Assembly (NCBI GenBank): GCA_945893145.1 | Contig: CAMDDZ010000043.1 | Coordinates: forward strand, 1 to 45,912 | From: Rhodoplanes serenus | GTDB taxonomy: Bacteria; Pseudomonadota; Alphaproteobacteria; Rhizobiales; Xanthobacteraceae | Direction: 5' to 3' | DNA: 45,912 bases | The notes under the pieces: generated by a model | Database searches by the model: none | The model's input: only the letters and a program-made list of their open reading frames with translations | What the model was told of the DNA's origin: nothing | Shown: piece by piece, positions 16,941 to 27,984 of the stretch | Layout of the letters: the number at the start of each line of letters is the position of its first letter | Position numbering within the stretch: position 1 is the stretch's first letter | Made by a program: the position numbers and the translations under genes

Positions 16941-19012
16941 CAGTGCGCTCCACCCGAGAACATGAACCAGGTGATGAGCGCCGCAGCCCCGATCAGCATG
17001 GCGAAGGCGTAGTGGTAGAGATAGCCGCTCTGCAGCCGCACGACGTTGCGCGTCACGTCCAACACGCGCGCCGATACGCCGTCAGGCCCGAAGCCGTCGA
17101 TGACGAAACCGTCGCCGCCCTTCCACAACAGGCGCCCGAGCCAGAGTGTCGGCCGCACCAACAGGAAGTCGTAGATCTCGTCGAAGTACCATTTGTTGAG
17201 CAGGAAGCGGTAAAGCATGCCGTGCTCGCGCGCGAGGCTCACCGGAATATCCGGGCGGCGGATATAGAAGTACCAGGCAACCAGGAAACCGCCCGCCATC
17301 ATGATGGTCGGCAGCCAGACGACGAGCGGCGGCGCGTGGTGCATCGCGTCGATGACAGCGGCGCTTTGCTTTAACGAGTCGCGGAAGAATTCCTCGACGT
17401 GGTGGCCGGCGAAAAACTCCTTGAGCGGAAAGCCTGCGAGGATCGACCCCGCCGCCAGCACACCCAACGGGATCAAGATCACCAGCGGGCTTTCATGCGC
17501 GGCCTCGTAGTGATGCTGGTCGTGCGGCTTGCCGTGGAAGGTCTTGAAGATCAATCGCCAGGAGTAGAACGCGGTCAGGCCTGCCGCGATCACGGTCATC
17601 AGGAAGGCATACGGCGCAAACACATTCTTGCCGGAGAACGCGGCCTCGATGATGGCGTCCTTGGAGAAATATCCGGCGGTGAGCGGAAATCCGGTGAGCG
17701 CCAGGGTGCCGATCACCATGCACCAGTAGGTGAACTTAATCTTGTGGCGGAGCCCGCCCATCTTGCGGATGTCCTGCTCGTGATGCATCGCCATGATCAC
17801 CGAGCCGGAACCTAGGAACAGCAACGCCTTGAAGAAGGCGTGGGTGAGCAGGTGGAACATGCCGACCGAATAGGCGCCCACCCCCATGGCAACGAACATG
17901 TAGCCCAGCTGCGAGCAGGTCGAATAGGCGACGATGCGCTTGATGTCGTTTTGCACGAGGCCGACGGTCGCCGCGAAGAACGCCGTGGTGGCGCCGACCA
18001 GCGTCACGAACGCGGCGGCGTTCGGAGCAAGCTCGAACAGTGGCGACAGCCGCGCCACCATGAACACGCCCGCCGTCACCATGGTGGCGGCGTGGATCAG
18101 CGCGGACACTGGTGTCGGGCCTTCCATCGCGTCGGGCAGCCAGGTGTGCAGCAGGAACTGCGCCGACTTGCCCATCGCGCCCATAAAGAGGAGCAGGCAG
18201 ATCAGCGTCAGCGCGTCGGCATGCCAGCCGAAGAAGTTGATGGTCTTGCCGGCGAGCGTCGGCGCCTGCGCGAACACGGTGTCGAGGTCGATCGCTCCGG
18301 TCATCATGAAGACGGCGAAAATTCCGAGCGCGAAGCCGAAATCGCCGACGCGGTTGACCACGAAGGCCTTGATGGCGGCGGCGTTCGCTTCGGGCTTGTG
18401 ATACCAGAAGCCGATCAGGAGATAGCTCGCGAGGCCGACGCCCTCCCAGCCGAAGAACAATTGCGCCAGGTTGTCGGAGGTCACCAGCGCCAGCATCGCG
18501 AAGGTGAAAAACGACAGATAGCCGAAGAACCGCGGCCGATACGGATCCTCGTGCATGTAGCCGATGGAATAGAGGTGCACGAGCGCCGACACCGTCGTCA
18601 CCACCACCAGCATGACGGCGGTCAGCGTATCGATGCGCAGCGCCCACTCGACCTTGAAGTCTCCCGACACGATCCAGGAAAACAGCGGGATGCGCTCGTC
18701 GAAATGGCCGAAGCCGACGCGCCAGAACGCGATCCACGACAGCACCATGGCGATCAGCAGGAACGCGGTGGTGATGACCTCGGCGGCGCGCGAGCCCTCG
18801 GCCGGCGGTTCGTGCTCTTCCGGCTCGTGGTGGGTTTCGTGGATGACGGAATGGGCGCCGCGCGGCGATACGGCGGCGTGCGTAACGTGCGCCGGCGCGT
18901 GATGATCGTCCGACGCCTCCGCGCCCGGAAAGCGCTTGGTGGCGCCCCAGAGCGCAATGGCGCCCGCGAGGATCGCGCCGAGAAGGGGCAGGAAGACGAT
19001 GGCCTGATACAT
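16940..19012 (-). CDS. nuoL: NADH-quinone oxidoreductase subunit L, with His-rich N-terminal loop
   Basis: Largest antiporter-like subunit, 690 residues, ending in the long lateral helix and a final transmembrane segment. Recognised blocks are [96 protein letters not shown] and [14 protein letters not shown]. Between the first helix (about 4-24) and the next (about 80-100) lies a hydrophilic insert with nine histidines in residues 37-67 plus several Glu, much longer than the matching E. coli loop. It starts two bases after nuoK. Confidence 0.97.
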   Translation of the reverse strand: MYQAIVFLPLLGAILAGAIALWGATKRFPGAEASDDHHAPAHVTHAAVSPRGAHSVIHETHHEPEEHEPPAEGSRAAEVITTAFLLIAMVLSWIAFWRVGFGHFDERIPLFSWIVSGDFKVEWALRIDTLTAVMLVVVTTVSALVHLYSIGYMHEDPYRPRFFGYLSFFTFAMLALVTSDNLAQLFFGWEGVGLASYLLIGFWYHKPEANAAAIKAFVVNRVGDFGFALGIFAVFMMTGAIDLDTVFAQAPTLAGKTINFFGWHADALTLICLLLFMGAMGKSAQFLLHTWLPDAMEGPTPVSALIHAATMVTAGVFMVARLSPLFELAPNAAAFVTLVGATTAFFAATVGLVQNDIKRIVAYSTCSQLGYMFVAMGVGAYSVGMFHLLTHAFFKALLFLGSGSVIMAMHHEQDIRKMGGLRHKIKFTYWCMVIGTLALTGFPLTAGYFSKDAIIEAAFSGKNVFAPYAFLMTVIAAGLTAFYSWRLIFKTFHGKPHDQHHYEAAHESPLVILIPLGVLAAGSILAGFPLKEFFAGHHVEEFFRDSLKQSAAVIDAMHHAPPLVVWLPTIMMAGGFLVAWYFYIRRPDIPVSLAREHGMLYRFLLNKWYFDEIYDFLLVRPTLWLGRLLWKGGDGFVIDGFGPDGVSARVLDVTRNVVRLQSGYLYHYAFAMLIGAAALITWFMFSGGAH

Positions 19013-19014
19013 CC

Positions 19015-19323
19015 TCAGCCCTTCATCAGGTTGATGTCTTCAACCGCAATCGAGCCGCGATTGCGGTAGTAGACCACGAGGATCGCAAGCCCGATCGCAG
19101 CCTCGGCGGCCGCAACCGTCAGCACCAGCATCGCAAACACTTGGCCCACGATGTCGCCCAGGTGCGTCGAGAAGGCGACCAGGTTGATGTTGACGGCGAG
19201 CAGGATCAGCTCGATCGACATCAGGATGACGATGACGTTCTTGCGGTTGAGGAAGATGCCGAGGATGCCGAGCGTGAACAGCACGGCGGCAACCGACAGG
19301 TAGTGGCCAAGTGTAATAATCAT
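19015..19323 (-). CDS. nuoK: NADH-quinone oxidoreductase subunit K
   Basis: 102-residue three-helix membrane subunit of the proton path. Membrane glutamates E38 ([10 protein letters not shown]) and E74 (AAAEAAIGL) are both present. The start [19 protein letters not shown] matches the family; an upstream in-frame extension overlaps the end of nuoJ and is ignored. It begins one base after the nuoJ stop. Confidence 0.96.
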   Translation of the reverse strand: MIITLGHYLSVAAVLFTLGILGIFLNRKNVIVILMSIELILLAVNINLVAFSTHLGDIVGQVFAMLVLTVAAAEAAIGLAILVVYYRNRGSIAVEDINLMKG

Positions 19324-19324
19324 C

Positions 19325-19933
19325 TCAAAGCCCCTGCCCTGGCCGGACTTTGACGACGTCGATGGCTGTCGCCCTGGTGCGCGCAACCTGATCGGAAATG
19401 TTTTGGCGCTTCACATTGGGCCGGTGCCGCAGCGTCAGCACAATGGCGCCGATCATGGCGACCAGCAGGATCAGGCCCGCGGCCTGGAAGTAGTAGATGT
19501 ATTGCGTGTAGAGCACGCGGCCGAGCGCCTCGGTGTTGGTGATGGCCTGCGGGATCGGCGCCGTGATGGCGCGCGGGATGCCGGGACCGATGACCCAGGT
19601 GCCGACCACCAGCAGCAGTTCGACGAGAAACACGACGCCAACCAGCGCGCCGACCGGCAGATATTGCAGAAAGCCCTGGCGCAATTCGGCGAAATCGACG
19701 TCGAGCATCATCACGACGAACAAGAACAGCACCGCGACCGCGCCGACGTAAACCACGATCAGGATCATGGCGAGGAATTCCGCGCCCATCAGCACGAACA
19801 GGCCTGACGCATTGACGAAGGCGAGAATGAGGAACAGCACCGAATGCACGGGGTTCTTCGCGGCGATTACCATGAAGGCGGACGCCACGCACACACCGGC
19901 AAACAGGTAGAAGAAGAGAGCGGGCAGGATCAT
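19325..19933 (-). CDS. nuoJ: NADH-quinone oxidoreductase subunit J
   Basis: 202-residue five-helix membrane subunit. The [34 protein letters not shown] third helix, where complex I shows a pi-bulge during turnover, is present as [20 protein letters not shown] and the residues after it. The soluble C-terminal tail (about 40 residues, [11 protein letters not shown] onward) is basic. It lies 13 bases after nuoI. Confidence 0.95.
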   Translation of the reverse strand: MILPALFFYLFAGVCVASAFMVIAAKNPVHSVLFLILAFVNASGLFVLMGAEFLAMILIVVYVGAVAVLFLFVVMMLDVDFAELRQGFLQYLPVGALVGVVFLVELLLVVGTWVIGPGIPRAITAPIPQAITNTEALGRVLYTQYIYYFQAAGLILLVAMIGAIVLTLRHRPNVKRQNISDQVARTRATAIDVVKVRPGQGL

Positions 19934-19946
19934 TGCGGCTCAGCCT

Positions 19947-20435
19947 TCACCGGTACGGCGCATCGAGTTGGATGTTCTTGGCGATCTCGCGTTCCCAGCG
20001 ATCGCCGTTCGCGAGCAGGCGCTCCTTGTCGTAATAGAGCTCCTCGCGCGTTTCGGTGGCGAACTCGAAGTTCGGGCCCTCGACAATGGCATCGACCGGG
20101 CAGGCCTCCTGGCACAGGCCGCAGTAGATGCATTTCACCATGTCGATGTCGTAGCGCGTGGTGCGCCGCGTGCCGTCGTTGCGGCGCGGGCCCGCCTCGA
20201 TGGTGATGGCCTGCGCCGGACAGATCGCCTCGCAGAGCTTGCAGGCGATGCAACGTTCCTCGCCGTTCGGATAGCGGCGCAGCGCATGCTCGCCACGGAA
20301 GCGCGGCGAGATCGGTCCCTTCTCGAACGGATAGTTGAGCGTGGCCTTCGGCTTGAAGAAGTAGCGCATGGCGAGGAAGAACCCCGACACGAACTCCCAC
20401 AAGAATATCGACCGTGCGGCCTGATCGAGTCTCAT
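19947..20435 (-). CDS. nuoI: NADH-quinone oxidoreductase subunit I
   Basis: 162-residue peripheral-arm subunit carrying clusters N6a and N6b. Two ferredoxin motifs are complete: C62-x2-C65-x2-C68-x3-C72 ([12 protein letters not shown]) and C102-x2-C105-x2-C108-x3-C112 ([12 protein letters not shown]). The N-terminal amphipathic helix ([21 protein letters not shown]) anchors it to the membrane arm. The start MRLDQAARS is preferred over a longer frame that overlaps nuoH. It begins four bases after nuoH. Confidence 0.97.
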   Translation of the reverse strand: MRLDQAARSIFLWEFVSGFFLAMRYFFKPKATLNYPFEKGPISPRFRGEHALRRYPNGEERCIACKLCEAICPAQAITIEAGPRRNDGTRRTTRYDIDMVKCIYCGLCQEACPVDAIVEGPNFEFATETREELYYDKERLLANGDRWEREIAKNIQLDAPYR

Positions 20436-20439
20436 TGTC

Positions 20440-21495
20440 TTATCCTCTCGCCAGCCCGCCGAATTGCAGCACCGCTGCGACAACCACCACCATGAACAGC
20501 GACACCGGCAGGAACACCTTCCAGCCGAGCCGCATCAGCTGGTCATAGCGGTAACGCGGCACGATCGCCTTGGCCATGGCGAACAGGAAGAACATGAAGA
20601 ACGCCTTCAAGACGAACCAGATCACGCCCGGCACCCAGGTGAACGGCGCCACCGGGAACGGCGGCAGCCAGCCGCCGAGGAACAGGATCGTTGCCATGGC
20701 GCACATCGTGCCGATGGCGACGTATTCGCCGAGCATGAACATCATGTAGGGCGTCGAGCCGTATTCGACCATGAAGCCCGCGACCAGCTCGGATTCGGCT
20801 TCGACCAGGTCGAACGGCGGCCGGTTGGTTTCGGCCAGAGCCGAAATGAAAAACACCACGAACATCGGAAACAGCGGCAGCCAATACCAGCCGAACATGC
20901 CGTAGCGGCCGTCCTGCGCGGCGACGATGGCCGAGAGCTTCAGGGAGCCAGCGCAGAGCAGCACCGTGATGATGACGAAGCCGATCGAGACCTCGTAGGA
21001 CACCATCTGCGCGGCGGAGCGCAGCGCGGCGAGAAACGGATATTTCGAGTTCGACGCCCAGCCGGCCATGATCACGCCATAGACCATGAGCGACGAGATC
21101 GCGAAAATGTAGAGAATGCCGACGTTGATTTCGGCGATCGCCCAGCCGGCGCTGACCGGGATCACGGCCCAAGCCGCCAGCGCCAACGTGCAGGTGACGA
21201 GCGGTGCCAGCAGAAACACGCCCTTGTTGGCGCCGGCCGGAATGACCGGCTCCTTGAGCACGAACTTGAGCAGGTCGGCGAAGGATTGCAGCAGACCCCA
21301 CGGCCCGACCACGTTGGGGCCGCGCCGGATCTGCACCGCCGCCCAGATCTTGCGGTCGGCGAGGAGCACATAAGCAATGGTCACGAGCAGAAGTACCAGG
21401 AGCAGCAGCGACTGCGCCACGATCACGATCAGCGGCCAGATCGGCGCGATCAGCGGCCAGATAGTGCTCGTCCAGAATTCCGTGATTGCCGACAT
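20440..21495 (-). CDS. nuoH: NADH-quinone oxidoreductase subunit H
   Basis: 351-residue membrane subunit forming part of the quinone chamber. Signatures are [22 protein letters not shown] near residue 60, [30 protein letters not shown] with the acidic loop next to the quinone site, and [20 protein letters not shown] near the C-terminus. It is four bases from both nuoG and nuoI. Confidence 0.97.
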   Translation of the reverse strand: MSAITEFWTSTIWPLIAPIWPLIVIVAQSLLLLVLLLVTIAYVLLADRKIWAAVQIRRGPNVVGPWGLLQSFADLLKFVLKEPVIPAGANKGVFLLAPLVTCTLALAAWAVIPVSAGWAIAEINVGILYIFAISSLMVYGVIMAGWASNSKYPFLAALRSAAQMVSYEVSIGFVIITVLLCAGSLKLSAIVAAQDGRYGMFGWYWLPLFPMFVVFFISALAETNRPPFDLVEAESELVAGFMVEYGSTPYMMFMLGEYVAIGTMCAMATILFLGGWLPPFPVAPFTWVPGVIWFVLKAFFMFFLFAMAKAIVPRYRYDQLMRLGWKVFLPVSLFMVVVVAAVLQFGGLARG

Positions 21496-21499
21496 GTCC

Positions 21500-23578
21500 C
21501 TACTCCGCCGCGCTCATGGTGCGGCCCTCGGCAAGCACCGAACATTCGGCCATCACCGCGGACGCCCGCGCGATCGGATTGGTCAGGTAGAAGTCTTCGA
21601 CCGGCGAACGGAACGGCGCCTTGCCCGGCGTGCCGCCGCGATCGGCGAGCTTGCGGATGTCCTCGGCTGTGCCCGGCGCAATCTGGTCGATGTGCTGCAG
21701 ATGCGGATGGGCACGGAACATCGCCTGGCGCAATTGCGCGAGCGAGTCATAGGGCAGCTTCTGGCCGAGCGCGTCGGACAGTGCGCGCAGGATCGCCCAG
21801 TCCTCGCGCGCATCGCCCGGCGGGAAGCCGGCGCGATTGGCCATCTGCACGCGGCCTTCGGTGTTGACGTAGATGCCGGATTTTTCGGTGTAGGCCGCAC
21901 CCGGCAGGATCACGTCGGCGCGATGCGCGCCGCTGTCGCCGTGGGTGCCGATGTAGACGACGAAAGCGCCGGGCGGCACGTCGATCTCATCCGCGCCCAA
22001 CAGGAACAGCACATCGAGTCCGCCGGCTTGAGCCATTTCGGCGGCGTTCTTGCCGCCCGAAACGGGCACGAAACCGAGATCGAGCGCGCCAACGCGTGAG
22101 GCTGCCGTGTGCAGCACGCCAAAGCCGTTCCAGCCGTCCTTGACGGCGCCGAGCGCAACCGCGGCTTGGGCGGCGAGCGCCGCGACCGCAGCGCCATCCG
22201 GCCGCGCCAAAGCGCCAGCGCCGAGAATGATCAGCGGACGCTCGGCTTTCTTCAGCGTCTCGGCAAAGCCCTGGCGGCCCGCCGCGACATCGGCCAGCGT
22301 CTCTGGGCCGGCGCCGAGGTACTCGTACGAATAGGTCAGATCGGCCTTCTCGCCGATCAGCGCGATCGGGAACTTGCCGGCGCGCCAGCGCTTGCGGATG
22401 CGCGCATTGAGCACGGAGGCTTCCCGGCGCGGATTGGCCCCGACGATCAGCAGCGCATCGGCCTTGTCGATGCCCGCGATGGTGGAGTTGAACAGATAGC
22501 TGGCCCGGCCCGCAGCCGGATCGAGCGCCGCGCCGTCCTGGCGCGCATCGAGATTGCGGCTGCTCAGCGCCGTCATCAGAGCTTTCAGCGCGAACATCTC
22601 TTCGACCGCCGCGAGGTCACCCGCGATGGCGCCAATACGATCGGGCGCCGCGGGCGCGACCTTGGCGGCGATCGCCGCGAACGCCTGGCTCCAGGACGCC
22701 GGCTTCAGCCTGCCGTTCTCCCGCACATAGGGCTGGTCGAGCCGTTGGGCGCGCAGGCCGTCGATGATGTGCCGCGTCTTGTCCGAAATCCATTCCTCGT
22801 TCACGTCATCGTTGGTGCGCGGCAAGATGCGCATGACCTCGCGGCCGCGCGTGTCAACGCGGATCGCGGAGCCGACCGCATCCATCACATCGACCGCCTC
22901 GGTCTTGGTCAGCTCCCACGGCCGCGCGGCGAATGCATAGGGCTTCGAGGTAAGCGCGCCGACCGGACAGAGATCGACCACGTTGCCCTGCAGCTCCGAG
23001 CTCATGGCGTGCTCGAGGTAGGTCGTGATCTCCATGTCCTCGCCGCGGCCGGTGGCGCCAAGCTCGGGGACGCCAGCGACTTCGGCCGAGAACCGGATGC
23101 ACCGCGTGCAATGGATGCAACGGTTCATGATGGTCTTGACCAGCGGGCCGATGTACTTGTCCTCGACCGCGCGCTTGTTGTCGGCGTAGCGGCTGGCATC
23201 GACGCCATAGGCCATGGCCTGATCTTGCAGATCGCATTCGCCGCCCTGGTCGCAGATCGGGCAATCGAGCGGATGGTTGATCAGCAGAAACTCCATCACG
23301 CCTTCGCGCGCCTTGCGCACCATCGGGGTGCGGGTGTTGACCACCGGCGGCTCGCCGTTCGGGCCGGGCCGGCAATCGCGCACGCCCCAGGCACAGCTTG
23401 CGACCGGCTTGGGCGAGCCCTTCAGCTCGACGAGGCACATGCGGCAGTTACCGGCGATCGACAGCCGCTCATGGAAACAGAATCGCGGGATTTCCGCGCC
23501 CGCGGCCTCGCAGGCCTGGAGCAGCGTGTACTCCGGCGGGACGTCGATCTCTTTGCCGTCGACGATGAGTTTCGCCAT
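21500..23578 (-). CDS. nuoG: NADH-quinone oxidoreductase subunit G
   Basis: 692-residue iron-sulfur subunit of the peripheral arm. Ligands are N1b [2Fe-2S] C34, C45, C48, C62; N5 H102, C106, C109, C115; and N4 C154, C157, C160, C204. The C-terminal two thirds are the molybdopterin-oxidoreductase-like domain without a visible cofactor set. It does not carry the extra N7 cysteine motif of E. coli and Thermus in the region just after C204, so N7 is probably absent, as in mitochondria. It starts four bases after nuoF. Confidence 0.96.
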   Translation of the reverse strand: MAKLIVDGKEIDVPPEYTLLQACEAAGAEIPRFCFHERLSIAGNCRMCLVELKGSPKPVASCAWGVRDCRPGPNGEPPVVNTRTPMVRKAREGVMEFLLINHPLDCPICDQGGECDLQDQAMAYGVDASRYADNKRAVEDKYIGPLVKTIMNRCIHCTRCIRFSAEVAGVPELGATGRGEDMEITTYLEHAMSSELQGNVVDLCPVGALTSKPYAFAARPWELTKTEAVDVMDAVGSAIRVDTRGREVMRILPRTNDDVNEEWISDKTRHIIDGLRAQRLDQPYVRENGRLKPASWSQAFAAIAAKVAPAAPDRIGAIAGDLAAVEEMFALKALMTALSSRNLDARQDGAALDPAAGRASYLFNSTIAGIDKADALLIVGANPRREASVLNARIRKRWRAGKFPIALIGEKADLTYSYEYLGAGPETLADVAAGRQGFAETLKKAERPLIILGAGALARPDGAAVAALAAQAAVALGAVKDGWNGFGVLHTAASRVGALDLGFVPVSGGKNAAEMAQAGGLDVLFLLGADEIDVPPGAFVVYIGTHGDSGAHRADVILPGAAYTEKSGIYVNTEGRVQMANRAGFPPGDAREDWAILRALSDALGQKLPYDSLAQLRQAMFRAHPHLQHIDQIAPGTAEDIRKLADRGGTPGKAPFRSPVEDFYLTNPIARASAVMAECSVLAEGRTMSAAE

Positions 23579-23582
23579 CGCC

Positions 23583-24884
23583 CTACTCCGCCGCCACCCG
23601 CACCGCGGCGGCTTCCGCGCGATGCGTGTATTCGTCGATGCGCCGCTCGATCTCCGGCCGGAAGTGCCGCAGCAGGCCCTGCACCGGCCAGGCCGCGCCG
23701 TCGCCGAACGCGCAGATGGTGTGGCCCTCGATCTGCTTGGTGACGTCGAACAGCATGTCGATTTCTTTTTTCTGCGCCCTGCCCTCGGCCATGCGGGTGA
23801 GCATGCGCCACATCCAACCCATGCCCTCGCGGCACGGCGTGCACTGACCGCAGCTCTCGTGCTTGTAGAAATACGAGATGCGCGCCATCGCCCGGATGAT
23901 ATCGGTCGACTTGTCCATCACGATCACGGCTGCGGTGCCGAGCGAGGACTTCAGCGCTGCGCAGCCGTCGAAATCCATCTTCAGTTCGCCGCACTGATGC
24001 GCCGGAATGAGCGGCATCGACGAGCCGCCCGGAATAACGGCCAGCAGGTTGTCCCAGCCGCCGCGCACGCCGCCGCAATGGGTCTCGATCAGTTCACGGA
24101 GCGGAATGCCCATCGCGTCTTCGACGGTGCAGGGCCGCTCGACGTGGCCCGAGATGCAGAACAGCTTGGTGCCGGTGTTGTTTGGCCGGCCGATGCCCGC
24201 GAACCAGGCCGCGCCACGCCGCAGGATGTCCGGCACCACCGCGATCGACTCCACGTTGTTCACCGTGGTGGGGCAGCCGTAGAGACCGACGTTGGCCGGG
24301 AACGGCGGCTTGAGCCGCGGCTGGCCCTTTTTGCCTTCGAGGCTTTCCAGCAGCGCCATTTCCTCGCCGCAGATATAGGCGCCGGCGCCATGGTGAACGT
24401 AGAGGTCGAAGTCCCAGCCGTGGACGTTGTTCTTGCCGATAAGCTTGGCGTCGTAGGCTTGGTCGATCGCGGCTTGGAGCCGCTCACGCTCACGGATGAA
24501 TTCGCCGCGCACGTAGATGTAGCCTGCGTGGCACGCCATGGCGGCGCCCGCGATCAGGCAGCCCTCGACCAGGAGATGCGGATCGTTCCGCATGATCTCG
24601 CGGTCCTTGCAGGTGCCGGGCTCCGACTCGTCGGCGTTGACCACGAGATAATGCGGCCGGTCGCCGACCTGCTTGGGCATGAACGACCATTTCACGCCGG
24701 TCGGGAAGCCCGCGCCGCCGCGGCCGCGCAGCCCTGAGGCCTTCACCTCGTTGACCAGTCCGTCGCGGCCCTTCTCGATCAGCGCCTTGGTGCCGTCCCA
24801 CGAGCCGCGTTTGCGCGCGCCGTCGAGGCCGAAGTCGCCTTGGCCGTAGAGGTTCCTGAAGATGCGGTCCTTGTCGTCGAGCAT
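23583..24884 (-). CDS. nuoF: NADH-quinone oxidoreductase subunit F
   Basis: 433-residue NADH-oxidising subunit with FMN and [4Fe-4S] N3. The glycine-rich NADH loop is [16 protein letters not shown] (51-66). FMN contacts lie in [17 protein letters not shown] (81-97) and in [19 protein letters not shown]. The N3 ligands are C345, C348, C351 ([11 protein letters not shown]) and C391. Its ATG directly abuts the nuoE stop codon. Confidence 0.97.
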   Translation of the reverse strand: MLDDKDRIFRNLYGQGDFGLDGARKRGSWDGTKALIEKGRDGLVNEVKASGLRGRGGAGFPTGVKWSFMPKQVGDRPHYLVVNADESEPGTCKDREIMRNDPHLLVEGCLIAGAAMACHAGYIYVRGEFIRERERLQAAIDQAYDAKLIGKNNVHGWDFDLYVHHGAGAYICGEEMALLESLEGKKGQPRLKPPFPANVGLYGCPTTVNNVESIAVVPDILRRGAAWFAGIGRPNNTGTKLFCISGHVERPCTVEDAMGIPLRELIETHCGGVRGGWDNLLAVIPGGSSMPLIPAHQCGELKMDFDGCAALKSSLGTAAVIVMDKSTDIIRAMARISYFYKHESCGQCTPCREGMGWMWRMLTRMAEGRAQKKEIDMLFDVTKQIEGHTICAFGDGAAWPVQGLLRHFRPEIERRIDEYTHRAEAAAVRVAAE

Positions 24885-25499
24885 TTAAGCTTTCACCGTC
24901 TTCAGCGTGGTGGGACCGCCAACCGGCGCGGAGAACTGGCGGTCGACCTGCGGGCCGGGCTTCGGTTTACGACCGGCGGCGAATTCGTCGAGGATTTTCT
25001 CGAAGCTTTCGGGGGTCAAATCCTCGTAAGTGTCGTTCCAGATCAGCACCATCGGCGCGTTCACGCAGGCGCCGAGGCACTCGACCTCTTCCCAGGAGAA
25101 ATTACCGTCCGCTGAAACGTGCAGCGCATCGTGATGGATGCGCTTGTGGCAGACATCGAAAATGGCGTCGGCGCCGCGCAGCCGGCAAGGCGTCGTGCCG
25201 CAGACCTGAACATGCGCCTTGGTTCCGCACGGCTGCAGCAGGAACATGGTGTAGAAGGTCGCGACTTCGAGCGCGCGAATGTGCGCCATGTCGAGGAAAT
25301 CGGCGACGTGGCGGATCGCGGCCTCCGGCAGCCAGCCGCCGTTCTGCTCCTGGGCGCGCCACAGCAGCGGGATGATCGCCGACTGCTGGCGGCCGGGCGG
25401 ATATTTCTCCACCTGCTTCTTCGCCCAGGCGAGATTATCAGCCGTGAAGGAAAACTCCTTCGGCTGCTGCTCGGGCGGTGCAACGCGGCGGACGGCCAT
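24885..25499 (-). CDS. nuoE: NADH-quinone oxidoreductase subunit E
   Basis: 204-residue thioredoxin-fold subunit with [2Fe-2S] cluster N1a. Ligands are C100, C105, C141 and C145 (VCGTTPC and CLGACVNAP). The family core ends near residue 180; a Pro/Lys-rich tail (GRKPKPGPQVDRQF onward) follows. It begins two bases after the small exported-protein gene that separates it from nuoD. Confidence 0.96.
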   Translation of the reverse strand: MAVRRVAPPEQQPKEFSFTADNLAWAKKQVEKYPPGRQQSAIIPLLWRAQEQNGGWLPEAAIRHVADFLDMAHIRALEVATFYTMFLLQPCGTKAHVQVCGTTPCRLRGADAIFDVCHKRIHHDALHVSADGNFSWEEVECLGACVNAPMVLIWNDTYEDLTPESFEKILDEFAAGRKPKPGPQVDRQFSAPVGGPTTLKTVKA

Positions 25500-25501
25500 T
25501 G

Positions 25502-25843
25502 CTAGTTCGCCTTACGCTCGAGGAATGCCGCAAGGTTGTCTGCTGCGACGACGAAATAATTGGCTTCGGGAGCAGATAGATTCTTGTAGACGCTCCGCGT
25601 GTCGTAGTTGCCCCGCCAACCCATGATCGTACCGTTCGGTCTAAAGGCGCATTGCTCGGGATCTTGGGCGCACCGCTTGCTGAATTTCGCCTGCGCGTCC
25701 GGATGTTCGGAAACCCAGCAGTCCTCCGGAAACGCCAAGCGGCAGCCCCACTGGACTTCGGGAAACGCCTCTTGGCCGGTCGCCACGCTACTGGTCGCGA
25801 ATACGGCCAAAGGAAGCGCAAGTGCCATCGATCGAATGATCAT
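25502..25843 (-). CDS. Small exported four-cysteine protein inside the nuo operon
   Basis: 113-residue protein of no family I recognise. It has an N-terminal signal peptide (basic MIIR, hydrophobic [17 protein letters not shown], cleavage probably near residue 23). The mature part is about 90 residues with four cysteines (C34, C42, C58, C65), enough for two disulfides, and is Trp/aromatic-rich ([31 protein letters not shown]). The ATG overlaps the nuoD stop as ATGA and the stop lies two bases before nuoE, so it is translated with complex I. It is not a bacterial complex I subunit that I know. It could be a periplasmic accessory or assembly protein, or simply a passenger. A much longer in-frame extension runs antisense-like through nuoD and is rejected. 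Confidence 0.75.
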   Translation of the reverse strand: MIIRSMALALPLAVFATSSVATGQEAFPEVQWGCRLAFPEDCWVSEHPDAQAKFSKRCAQDPEQCAFRPNGTIMGWRGNYDTRSVYKNLSAPEANYFVVAADNLAAFLERKAN

Positions 25844-27027
25844 CGGTCGACCTCGCCGAACACGATATCGAGCGAGCCCAGGACGGCGGACACGTCGGCC
25901 AGCATGTGGCCGCGGCAGAGAAAATCCATCGCCTGAAGGTGTGCAAAGCCCGGCGCGCGGATTTTGCACTTGTAGGGTTTGTTGGTGCCGTCGGCGACCA
26001 GATAGACGCCGAACTCGCCCTTGGGTGCTTCGACCGCGACATAAACTTCGCCGGCCGGCACGTGGAAACCCTCGGTGTAGAGCTTGAAGTGATGGATCAG
26101 CGCCTCCATCGACTTCTTCATCTCCTGGCGGCGCGGCGGCGTGACCTTGTTGTCCTCGACCACCACCGGCCCCTGCCCGTCCGGCGCGCGCAGTTTCTCG
26201 ATGCACTGCTTCATGATGCGAACCGACTGGTGCATCTCTTCCATACGGATGTGATAGCGGTCGTAGCAGTCGCCGTTCTTGCCGATCGGAATATCGAAAT
26301 CCATCTCGGCATAGCACTCGTAGGGCTGCGACTTGCGCAGGTCCCAGGCCGCGCCCGAGCCGCGCACCATCACGCCGGAGAAGCCCCAAGCCCAGGCGTC
26401 CTTCAGGCTGACCACGCCGATATCGACGTTGCGCTGCTTGAAAATCCGGTTCTCGCTGAGCAGACGATCGAGGTCATCGACCACCTTCAGAAATGGATTG
26501 CAGAACGCCTCGATGTCGTCGATCAGTTTCTTGGGCAGGTCCTGATGCACGCCGCCGACACGAAAATAGGCCGCGTGCATGCGCGAGCCCGAGGCGCGCT
26601 CGTAGAACACCATCAATTTCTCGCGCTCCTCGAAGCCCCACAGCGGAGGCGTCAGCGCGCCGACGTCCATCGCCTGTGTGGTGACGTTGAGGAGATGCGA
26701 AAGAATTCGTCCGATCTCGCAAAACAGCACGCGGATCAGCTGCGCGCGCCGCGGCACCTGAATCCCGAGAAGCTTTTCCGCCGCCAGGCAGAAGGCGTGC
26801 TCCTGGTTCATCGGCGCGACGTAATCGAGCCGGTCGAAATACGGGATCGCCTGCAGATAGGTCTTGGCCTCGATCAGCTTCTCGGTGCCGCGATGGAGCA
26901 AGCCGATGTGCGGATCAACGCGCTCGACGATCTCGCCGTCGAGCTCCAGCACCAGCCGCAGCACACCATGGGCGGCCGGATGCTGCGGGCCGAAGTTGAT
27001 GGTGAAGTTGCGAAGCTGCTCGGCCAT
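25840..27027 (-). CDS. nuoD: NADH-quinone oxidoreductase subunit D
   Basis: 395-residue 49-kDa-type subunit lining the quinone cavity, related to NiFe-hydrogenase large subunits. It begins [21 protein letters not shown] with the HPAAHG loop that touches quinone. [44 protein letters not shown] and the [26 protein letters not shown]-terminal block ending in FGEVDR are typical. nuoC and nuoD are separate genes, unlike the E. coli fusion. The start shares one base with the nuoC stop, and the stop overlaps the next gene by four bases. Confidence 0.97.
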   Translation of the reverse strand: MAEQLRNFTINFGPQHPAAHGVLRLVLELDGEIVERVDPHIGLLHRGTEKLIEAKTYLQAIPYFDRLDYVAPMNQEHAFCLAAEKLLGIQVPRRAQLIRVLFCEIGRILSHLLNVTTQAMDVGALTPPLWGFEEREKLMVFYERASGSRMHAAYFRVGGVHQDLPKKLIDDIEAFCNPFLKVVDDLDRLLSENRIFKQRNVDIGVVSLKDAWAWGFSGVMVRGSGAAWDLRKSQPYECYAEMDFDIPIGKNGDCYDRYHIRMEEMHQSVRIMKQCIEKLRAPDGQGPVVVEDNKVTPPRRQEMKKSMEALIHHFKLYTEGFHVPAGEVYVAVEAPKGEFGVYLVADGTNKPYKCKIRAPGFAHLQAMDFLCRGHMLADVSAVLGSLDIVFGEVDR

Positions 27028-27647
27028 CAGGAGCCCACCTTGGGATCTTTGGCCTTCTCGTCGCCCGGCAGCGGCACATAGTCGGTGCCTTCCCAGGGCG
27101 AGAGGAAATCGAAATTGCGGAATTCCTGCGCCAGTCGCACCTTGTCGTAGACCACGCGCTTCTGCGCGTCGTCGTAACGCACTTCGACAAAGCCGGTCAG
27201 CGGGAAATCCTTGCGCAGCGGATGGCCTTCAAAACCGTAGTCGGTCAGCAACCGCCGCATATCGGTGTGGCCGGTGAACAGCACGCCATAGAGGTCGTAG
27301 GTCTCGCGCTCGAACCAGTCGGCGCCAGGAAACACGCCGATGATCGAAGCCACCGGCATGTCTTCGCCGGTTTCGATCTTGATCCGGATGCGGCGGTTAA
27401 ACTTCGGCGACAGCAGGTGATAGACCACGTCGAAGCGCCGCTCGCGCGCCGGCCAGTCCACCGCGGTGGCGTCGATAAAGCTGACGAACTGGCAGCGCTC
27501 GTTGTCGCGCAGAAACGTCATGACATTGACGATGTCTCGCGCCGTCGCGATGACGGTCAGCTCGCCGTTGGCGACCCAGTGGCCCACGATCGAGCCCGCA
27601 AGCGCGCCTGCGATCGTTTCTCCGAGCTTTTCGAGGGTCTCGTCCAT
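27027..27647 (-). CDS. nuoC: NADH-quinone oxidoreductase subunit C
   Basis: 206-residue 30-kDa-type subunit of the connecting module. The signature is [40 protein letters not shown]. The ATG at 27647 gives [12 protein letters not shown], the usual NuoC opening. A TTG three codons upstream (27656) overlaps the stop of the preceding cupin gene and is an alternative start. The C-terminal tail ([15 protein letters not shown]) is slightly extended and overlaps nuoD by one base. Confidence 0.95.
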   Translation of the reverse strand: MDETLEKLGETIAGALAGSIVGHWVANGELTVIATARDIVNVMTFLRDNERCQFVSFIDATAVDWPARERRFDVVYHLLSPKFNRRIRIKIETGEDMPVASIIGVFPGADWFERETYDLYGVLFTGHTDMRRLLTDYGFEGHPLRKDFPLTGFVEVRYDDAQKRVVYDKVRLAQEFRNFDFLSPWEGTDYVPLPGDEKAKDPKVGS

Positions 27648-27652
27648 TCCGG

Positions 27653-27982
27653 TCAATCCACGATGAACAGCCGCACGCCCTTGGCGGTGTGGGAGCGGTG
27701 CGCACCGTCCTCATCAGCCACCTGGTAGCTCTGTCCTGCTTTGAGATCGAACGAACGGCCGTCTTTCAGATCGGTCGTCATCTCGCCATCGAGGCAAAAA
27801 ATGATGTGACCCTTGCTGCACCAATGATCGGCCACGTAGCCCGGCGAGTAATCGACCAGCCGCACCCGGATGTCGCCAAACTGACGCGTGCGCCAGGTGG
27901 CGATGCCAGCATCACCCTTGTGGGTCGTCGGCTCAACGCTGGTCCAATCGGTGGTGCCGAACGGGATGTTGTCGATGCGCAT
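27653..27982 (-). CDS. Small cupin protein (DHWC-motif type) inside the nuo operon
   Basis: 109-residue single-domain cupin, cytoplasmic, no signal peptide. The first cupin strand pair carries [24 protein letters not shown], with H53, C55 and H59 as candidate metal or catalytic residues. The second carries [18 protein letters not shown] with H95 and H98. This matches a small uncharacterised family that I recall being named after a DHCW motif. It starts two bases after nuoB and ends five before the nuoC ATG, so it belongs to the nuo operon, although no bacterial complex I structure contains such a subunit. The role is unknown; a metal-dependent small-molecule enzyme or sensor is possible. Confidence 0.85.
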   Translation of the reverse strand: MRIDNIPFGTTDWTSVEPTTHKGDAGIATWRTRQFGDIRVRLVDYSPGYVADHWCSKGHIIFCLDGEMTTDLKDGRSFDLKAGQSYQVADEDGAHRSHTAKGVRLFIVD

Positions 27983-27984
27983 GC

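Noticed and set aside
15357..19069. Long plus-strand open frames opposite nuoM and nuoL
   Set aside because: His/Arg/Glu-rich antisense composition typical of the opposite strand of membrane-protein genes at high GC; no start signals.
22109..24737. Plus-strand open frames opposite nuoG and nuoF
   Set aside because: Antisense shadows of well-supported iron-sulfur subunit genes.
25844..26389. Long N-terminal extension of the Cys4 exported protein through nuoD
   Set aside because: The extension is an out-of-frame reading of nuoD; the signal peptide and ATGA overlap place the true start at 25843.
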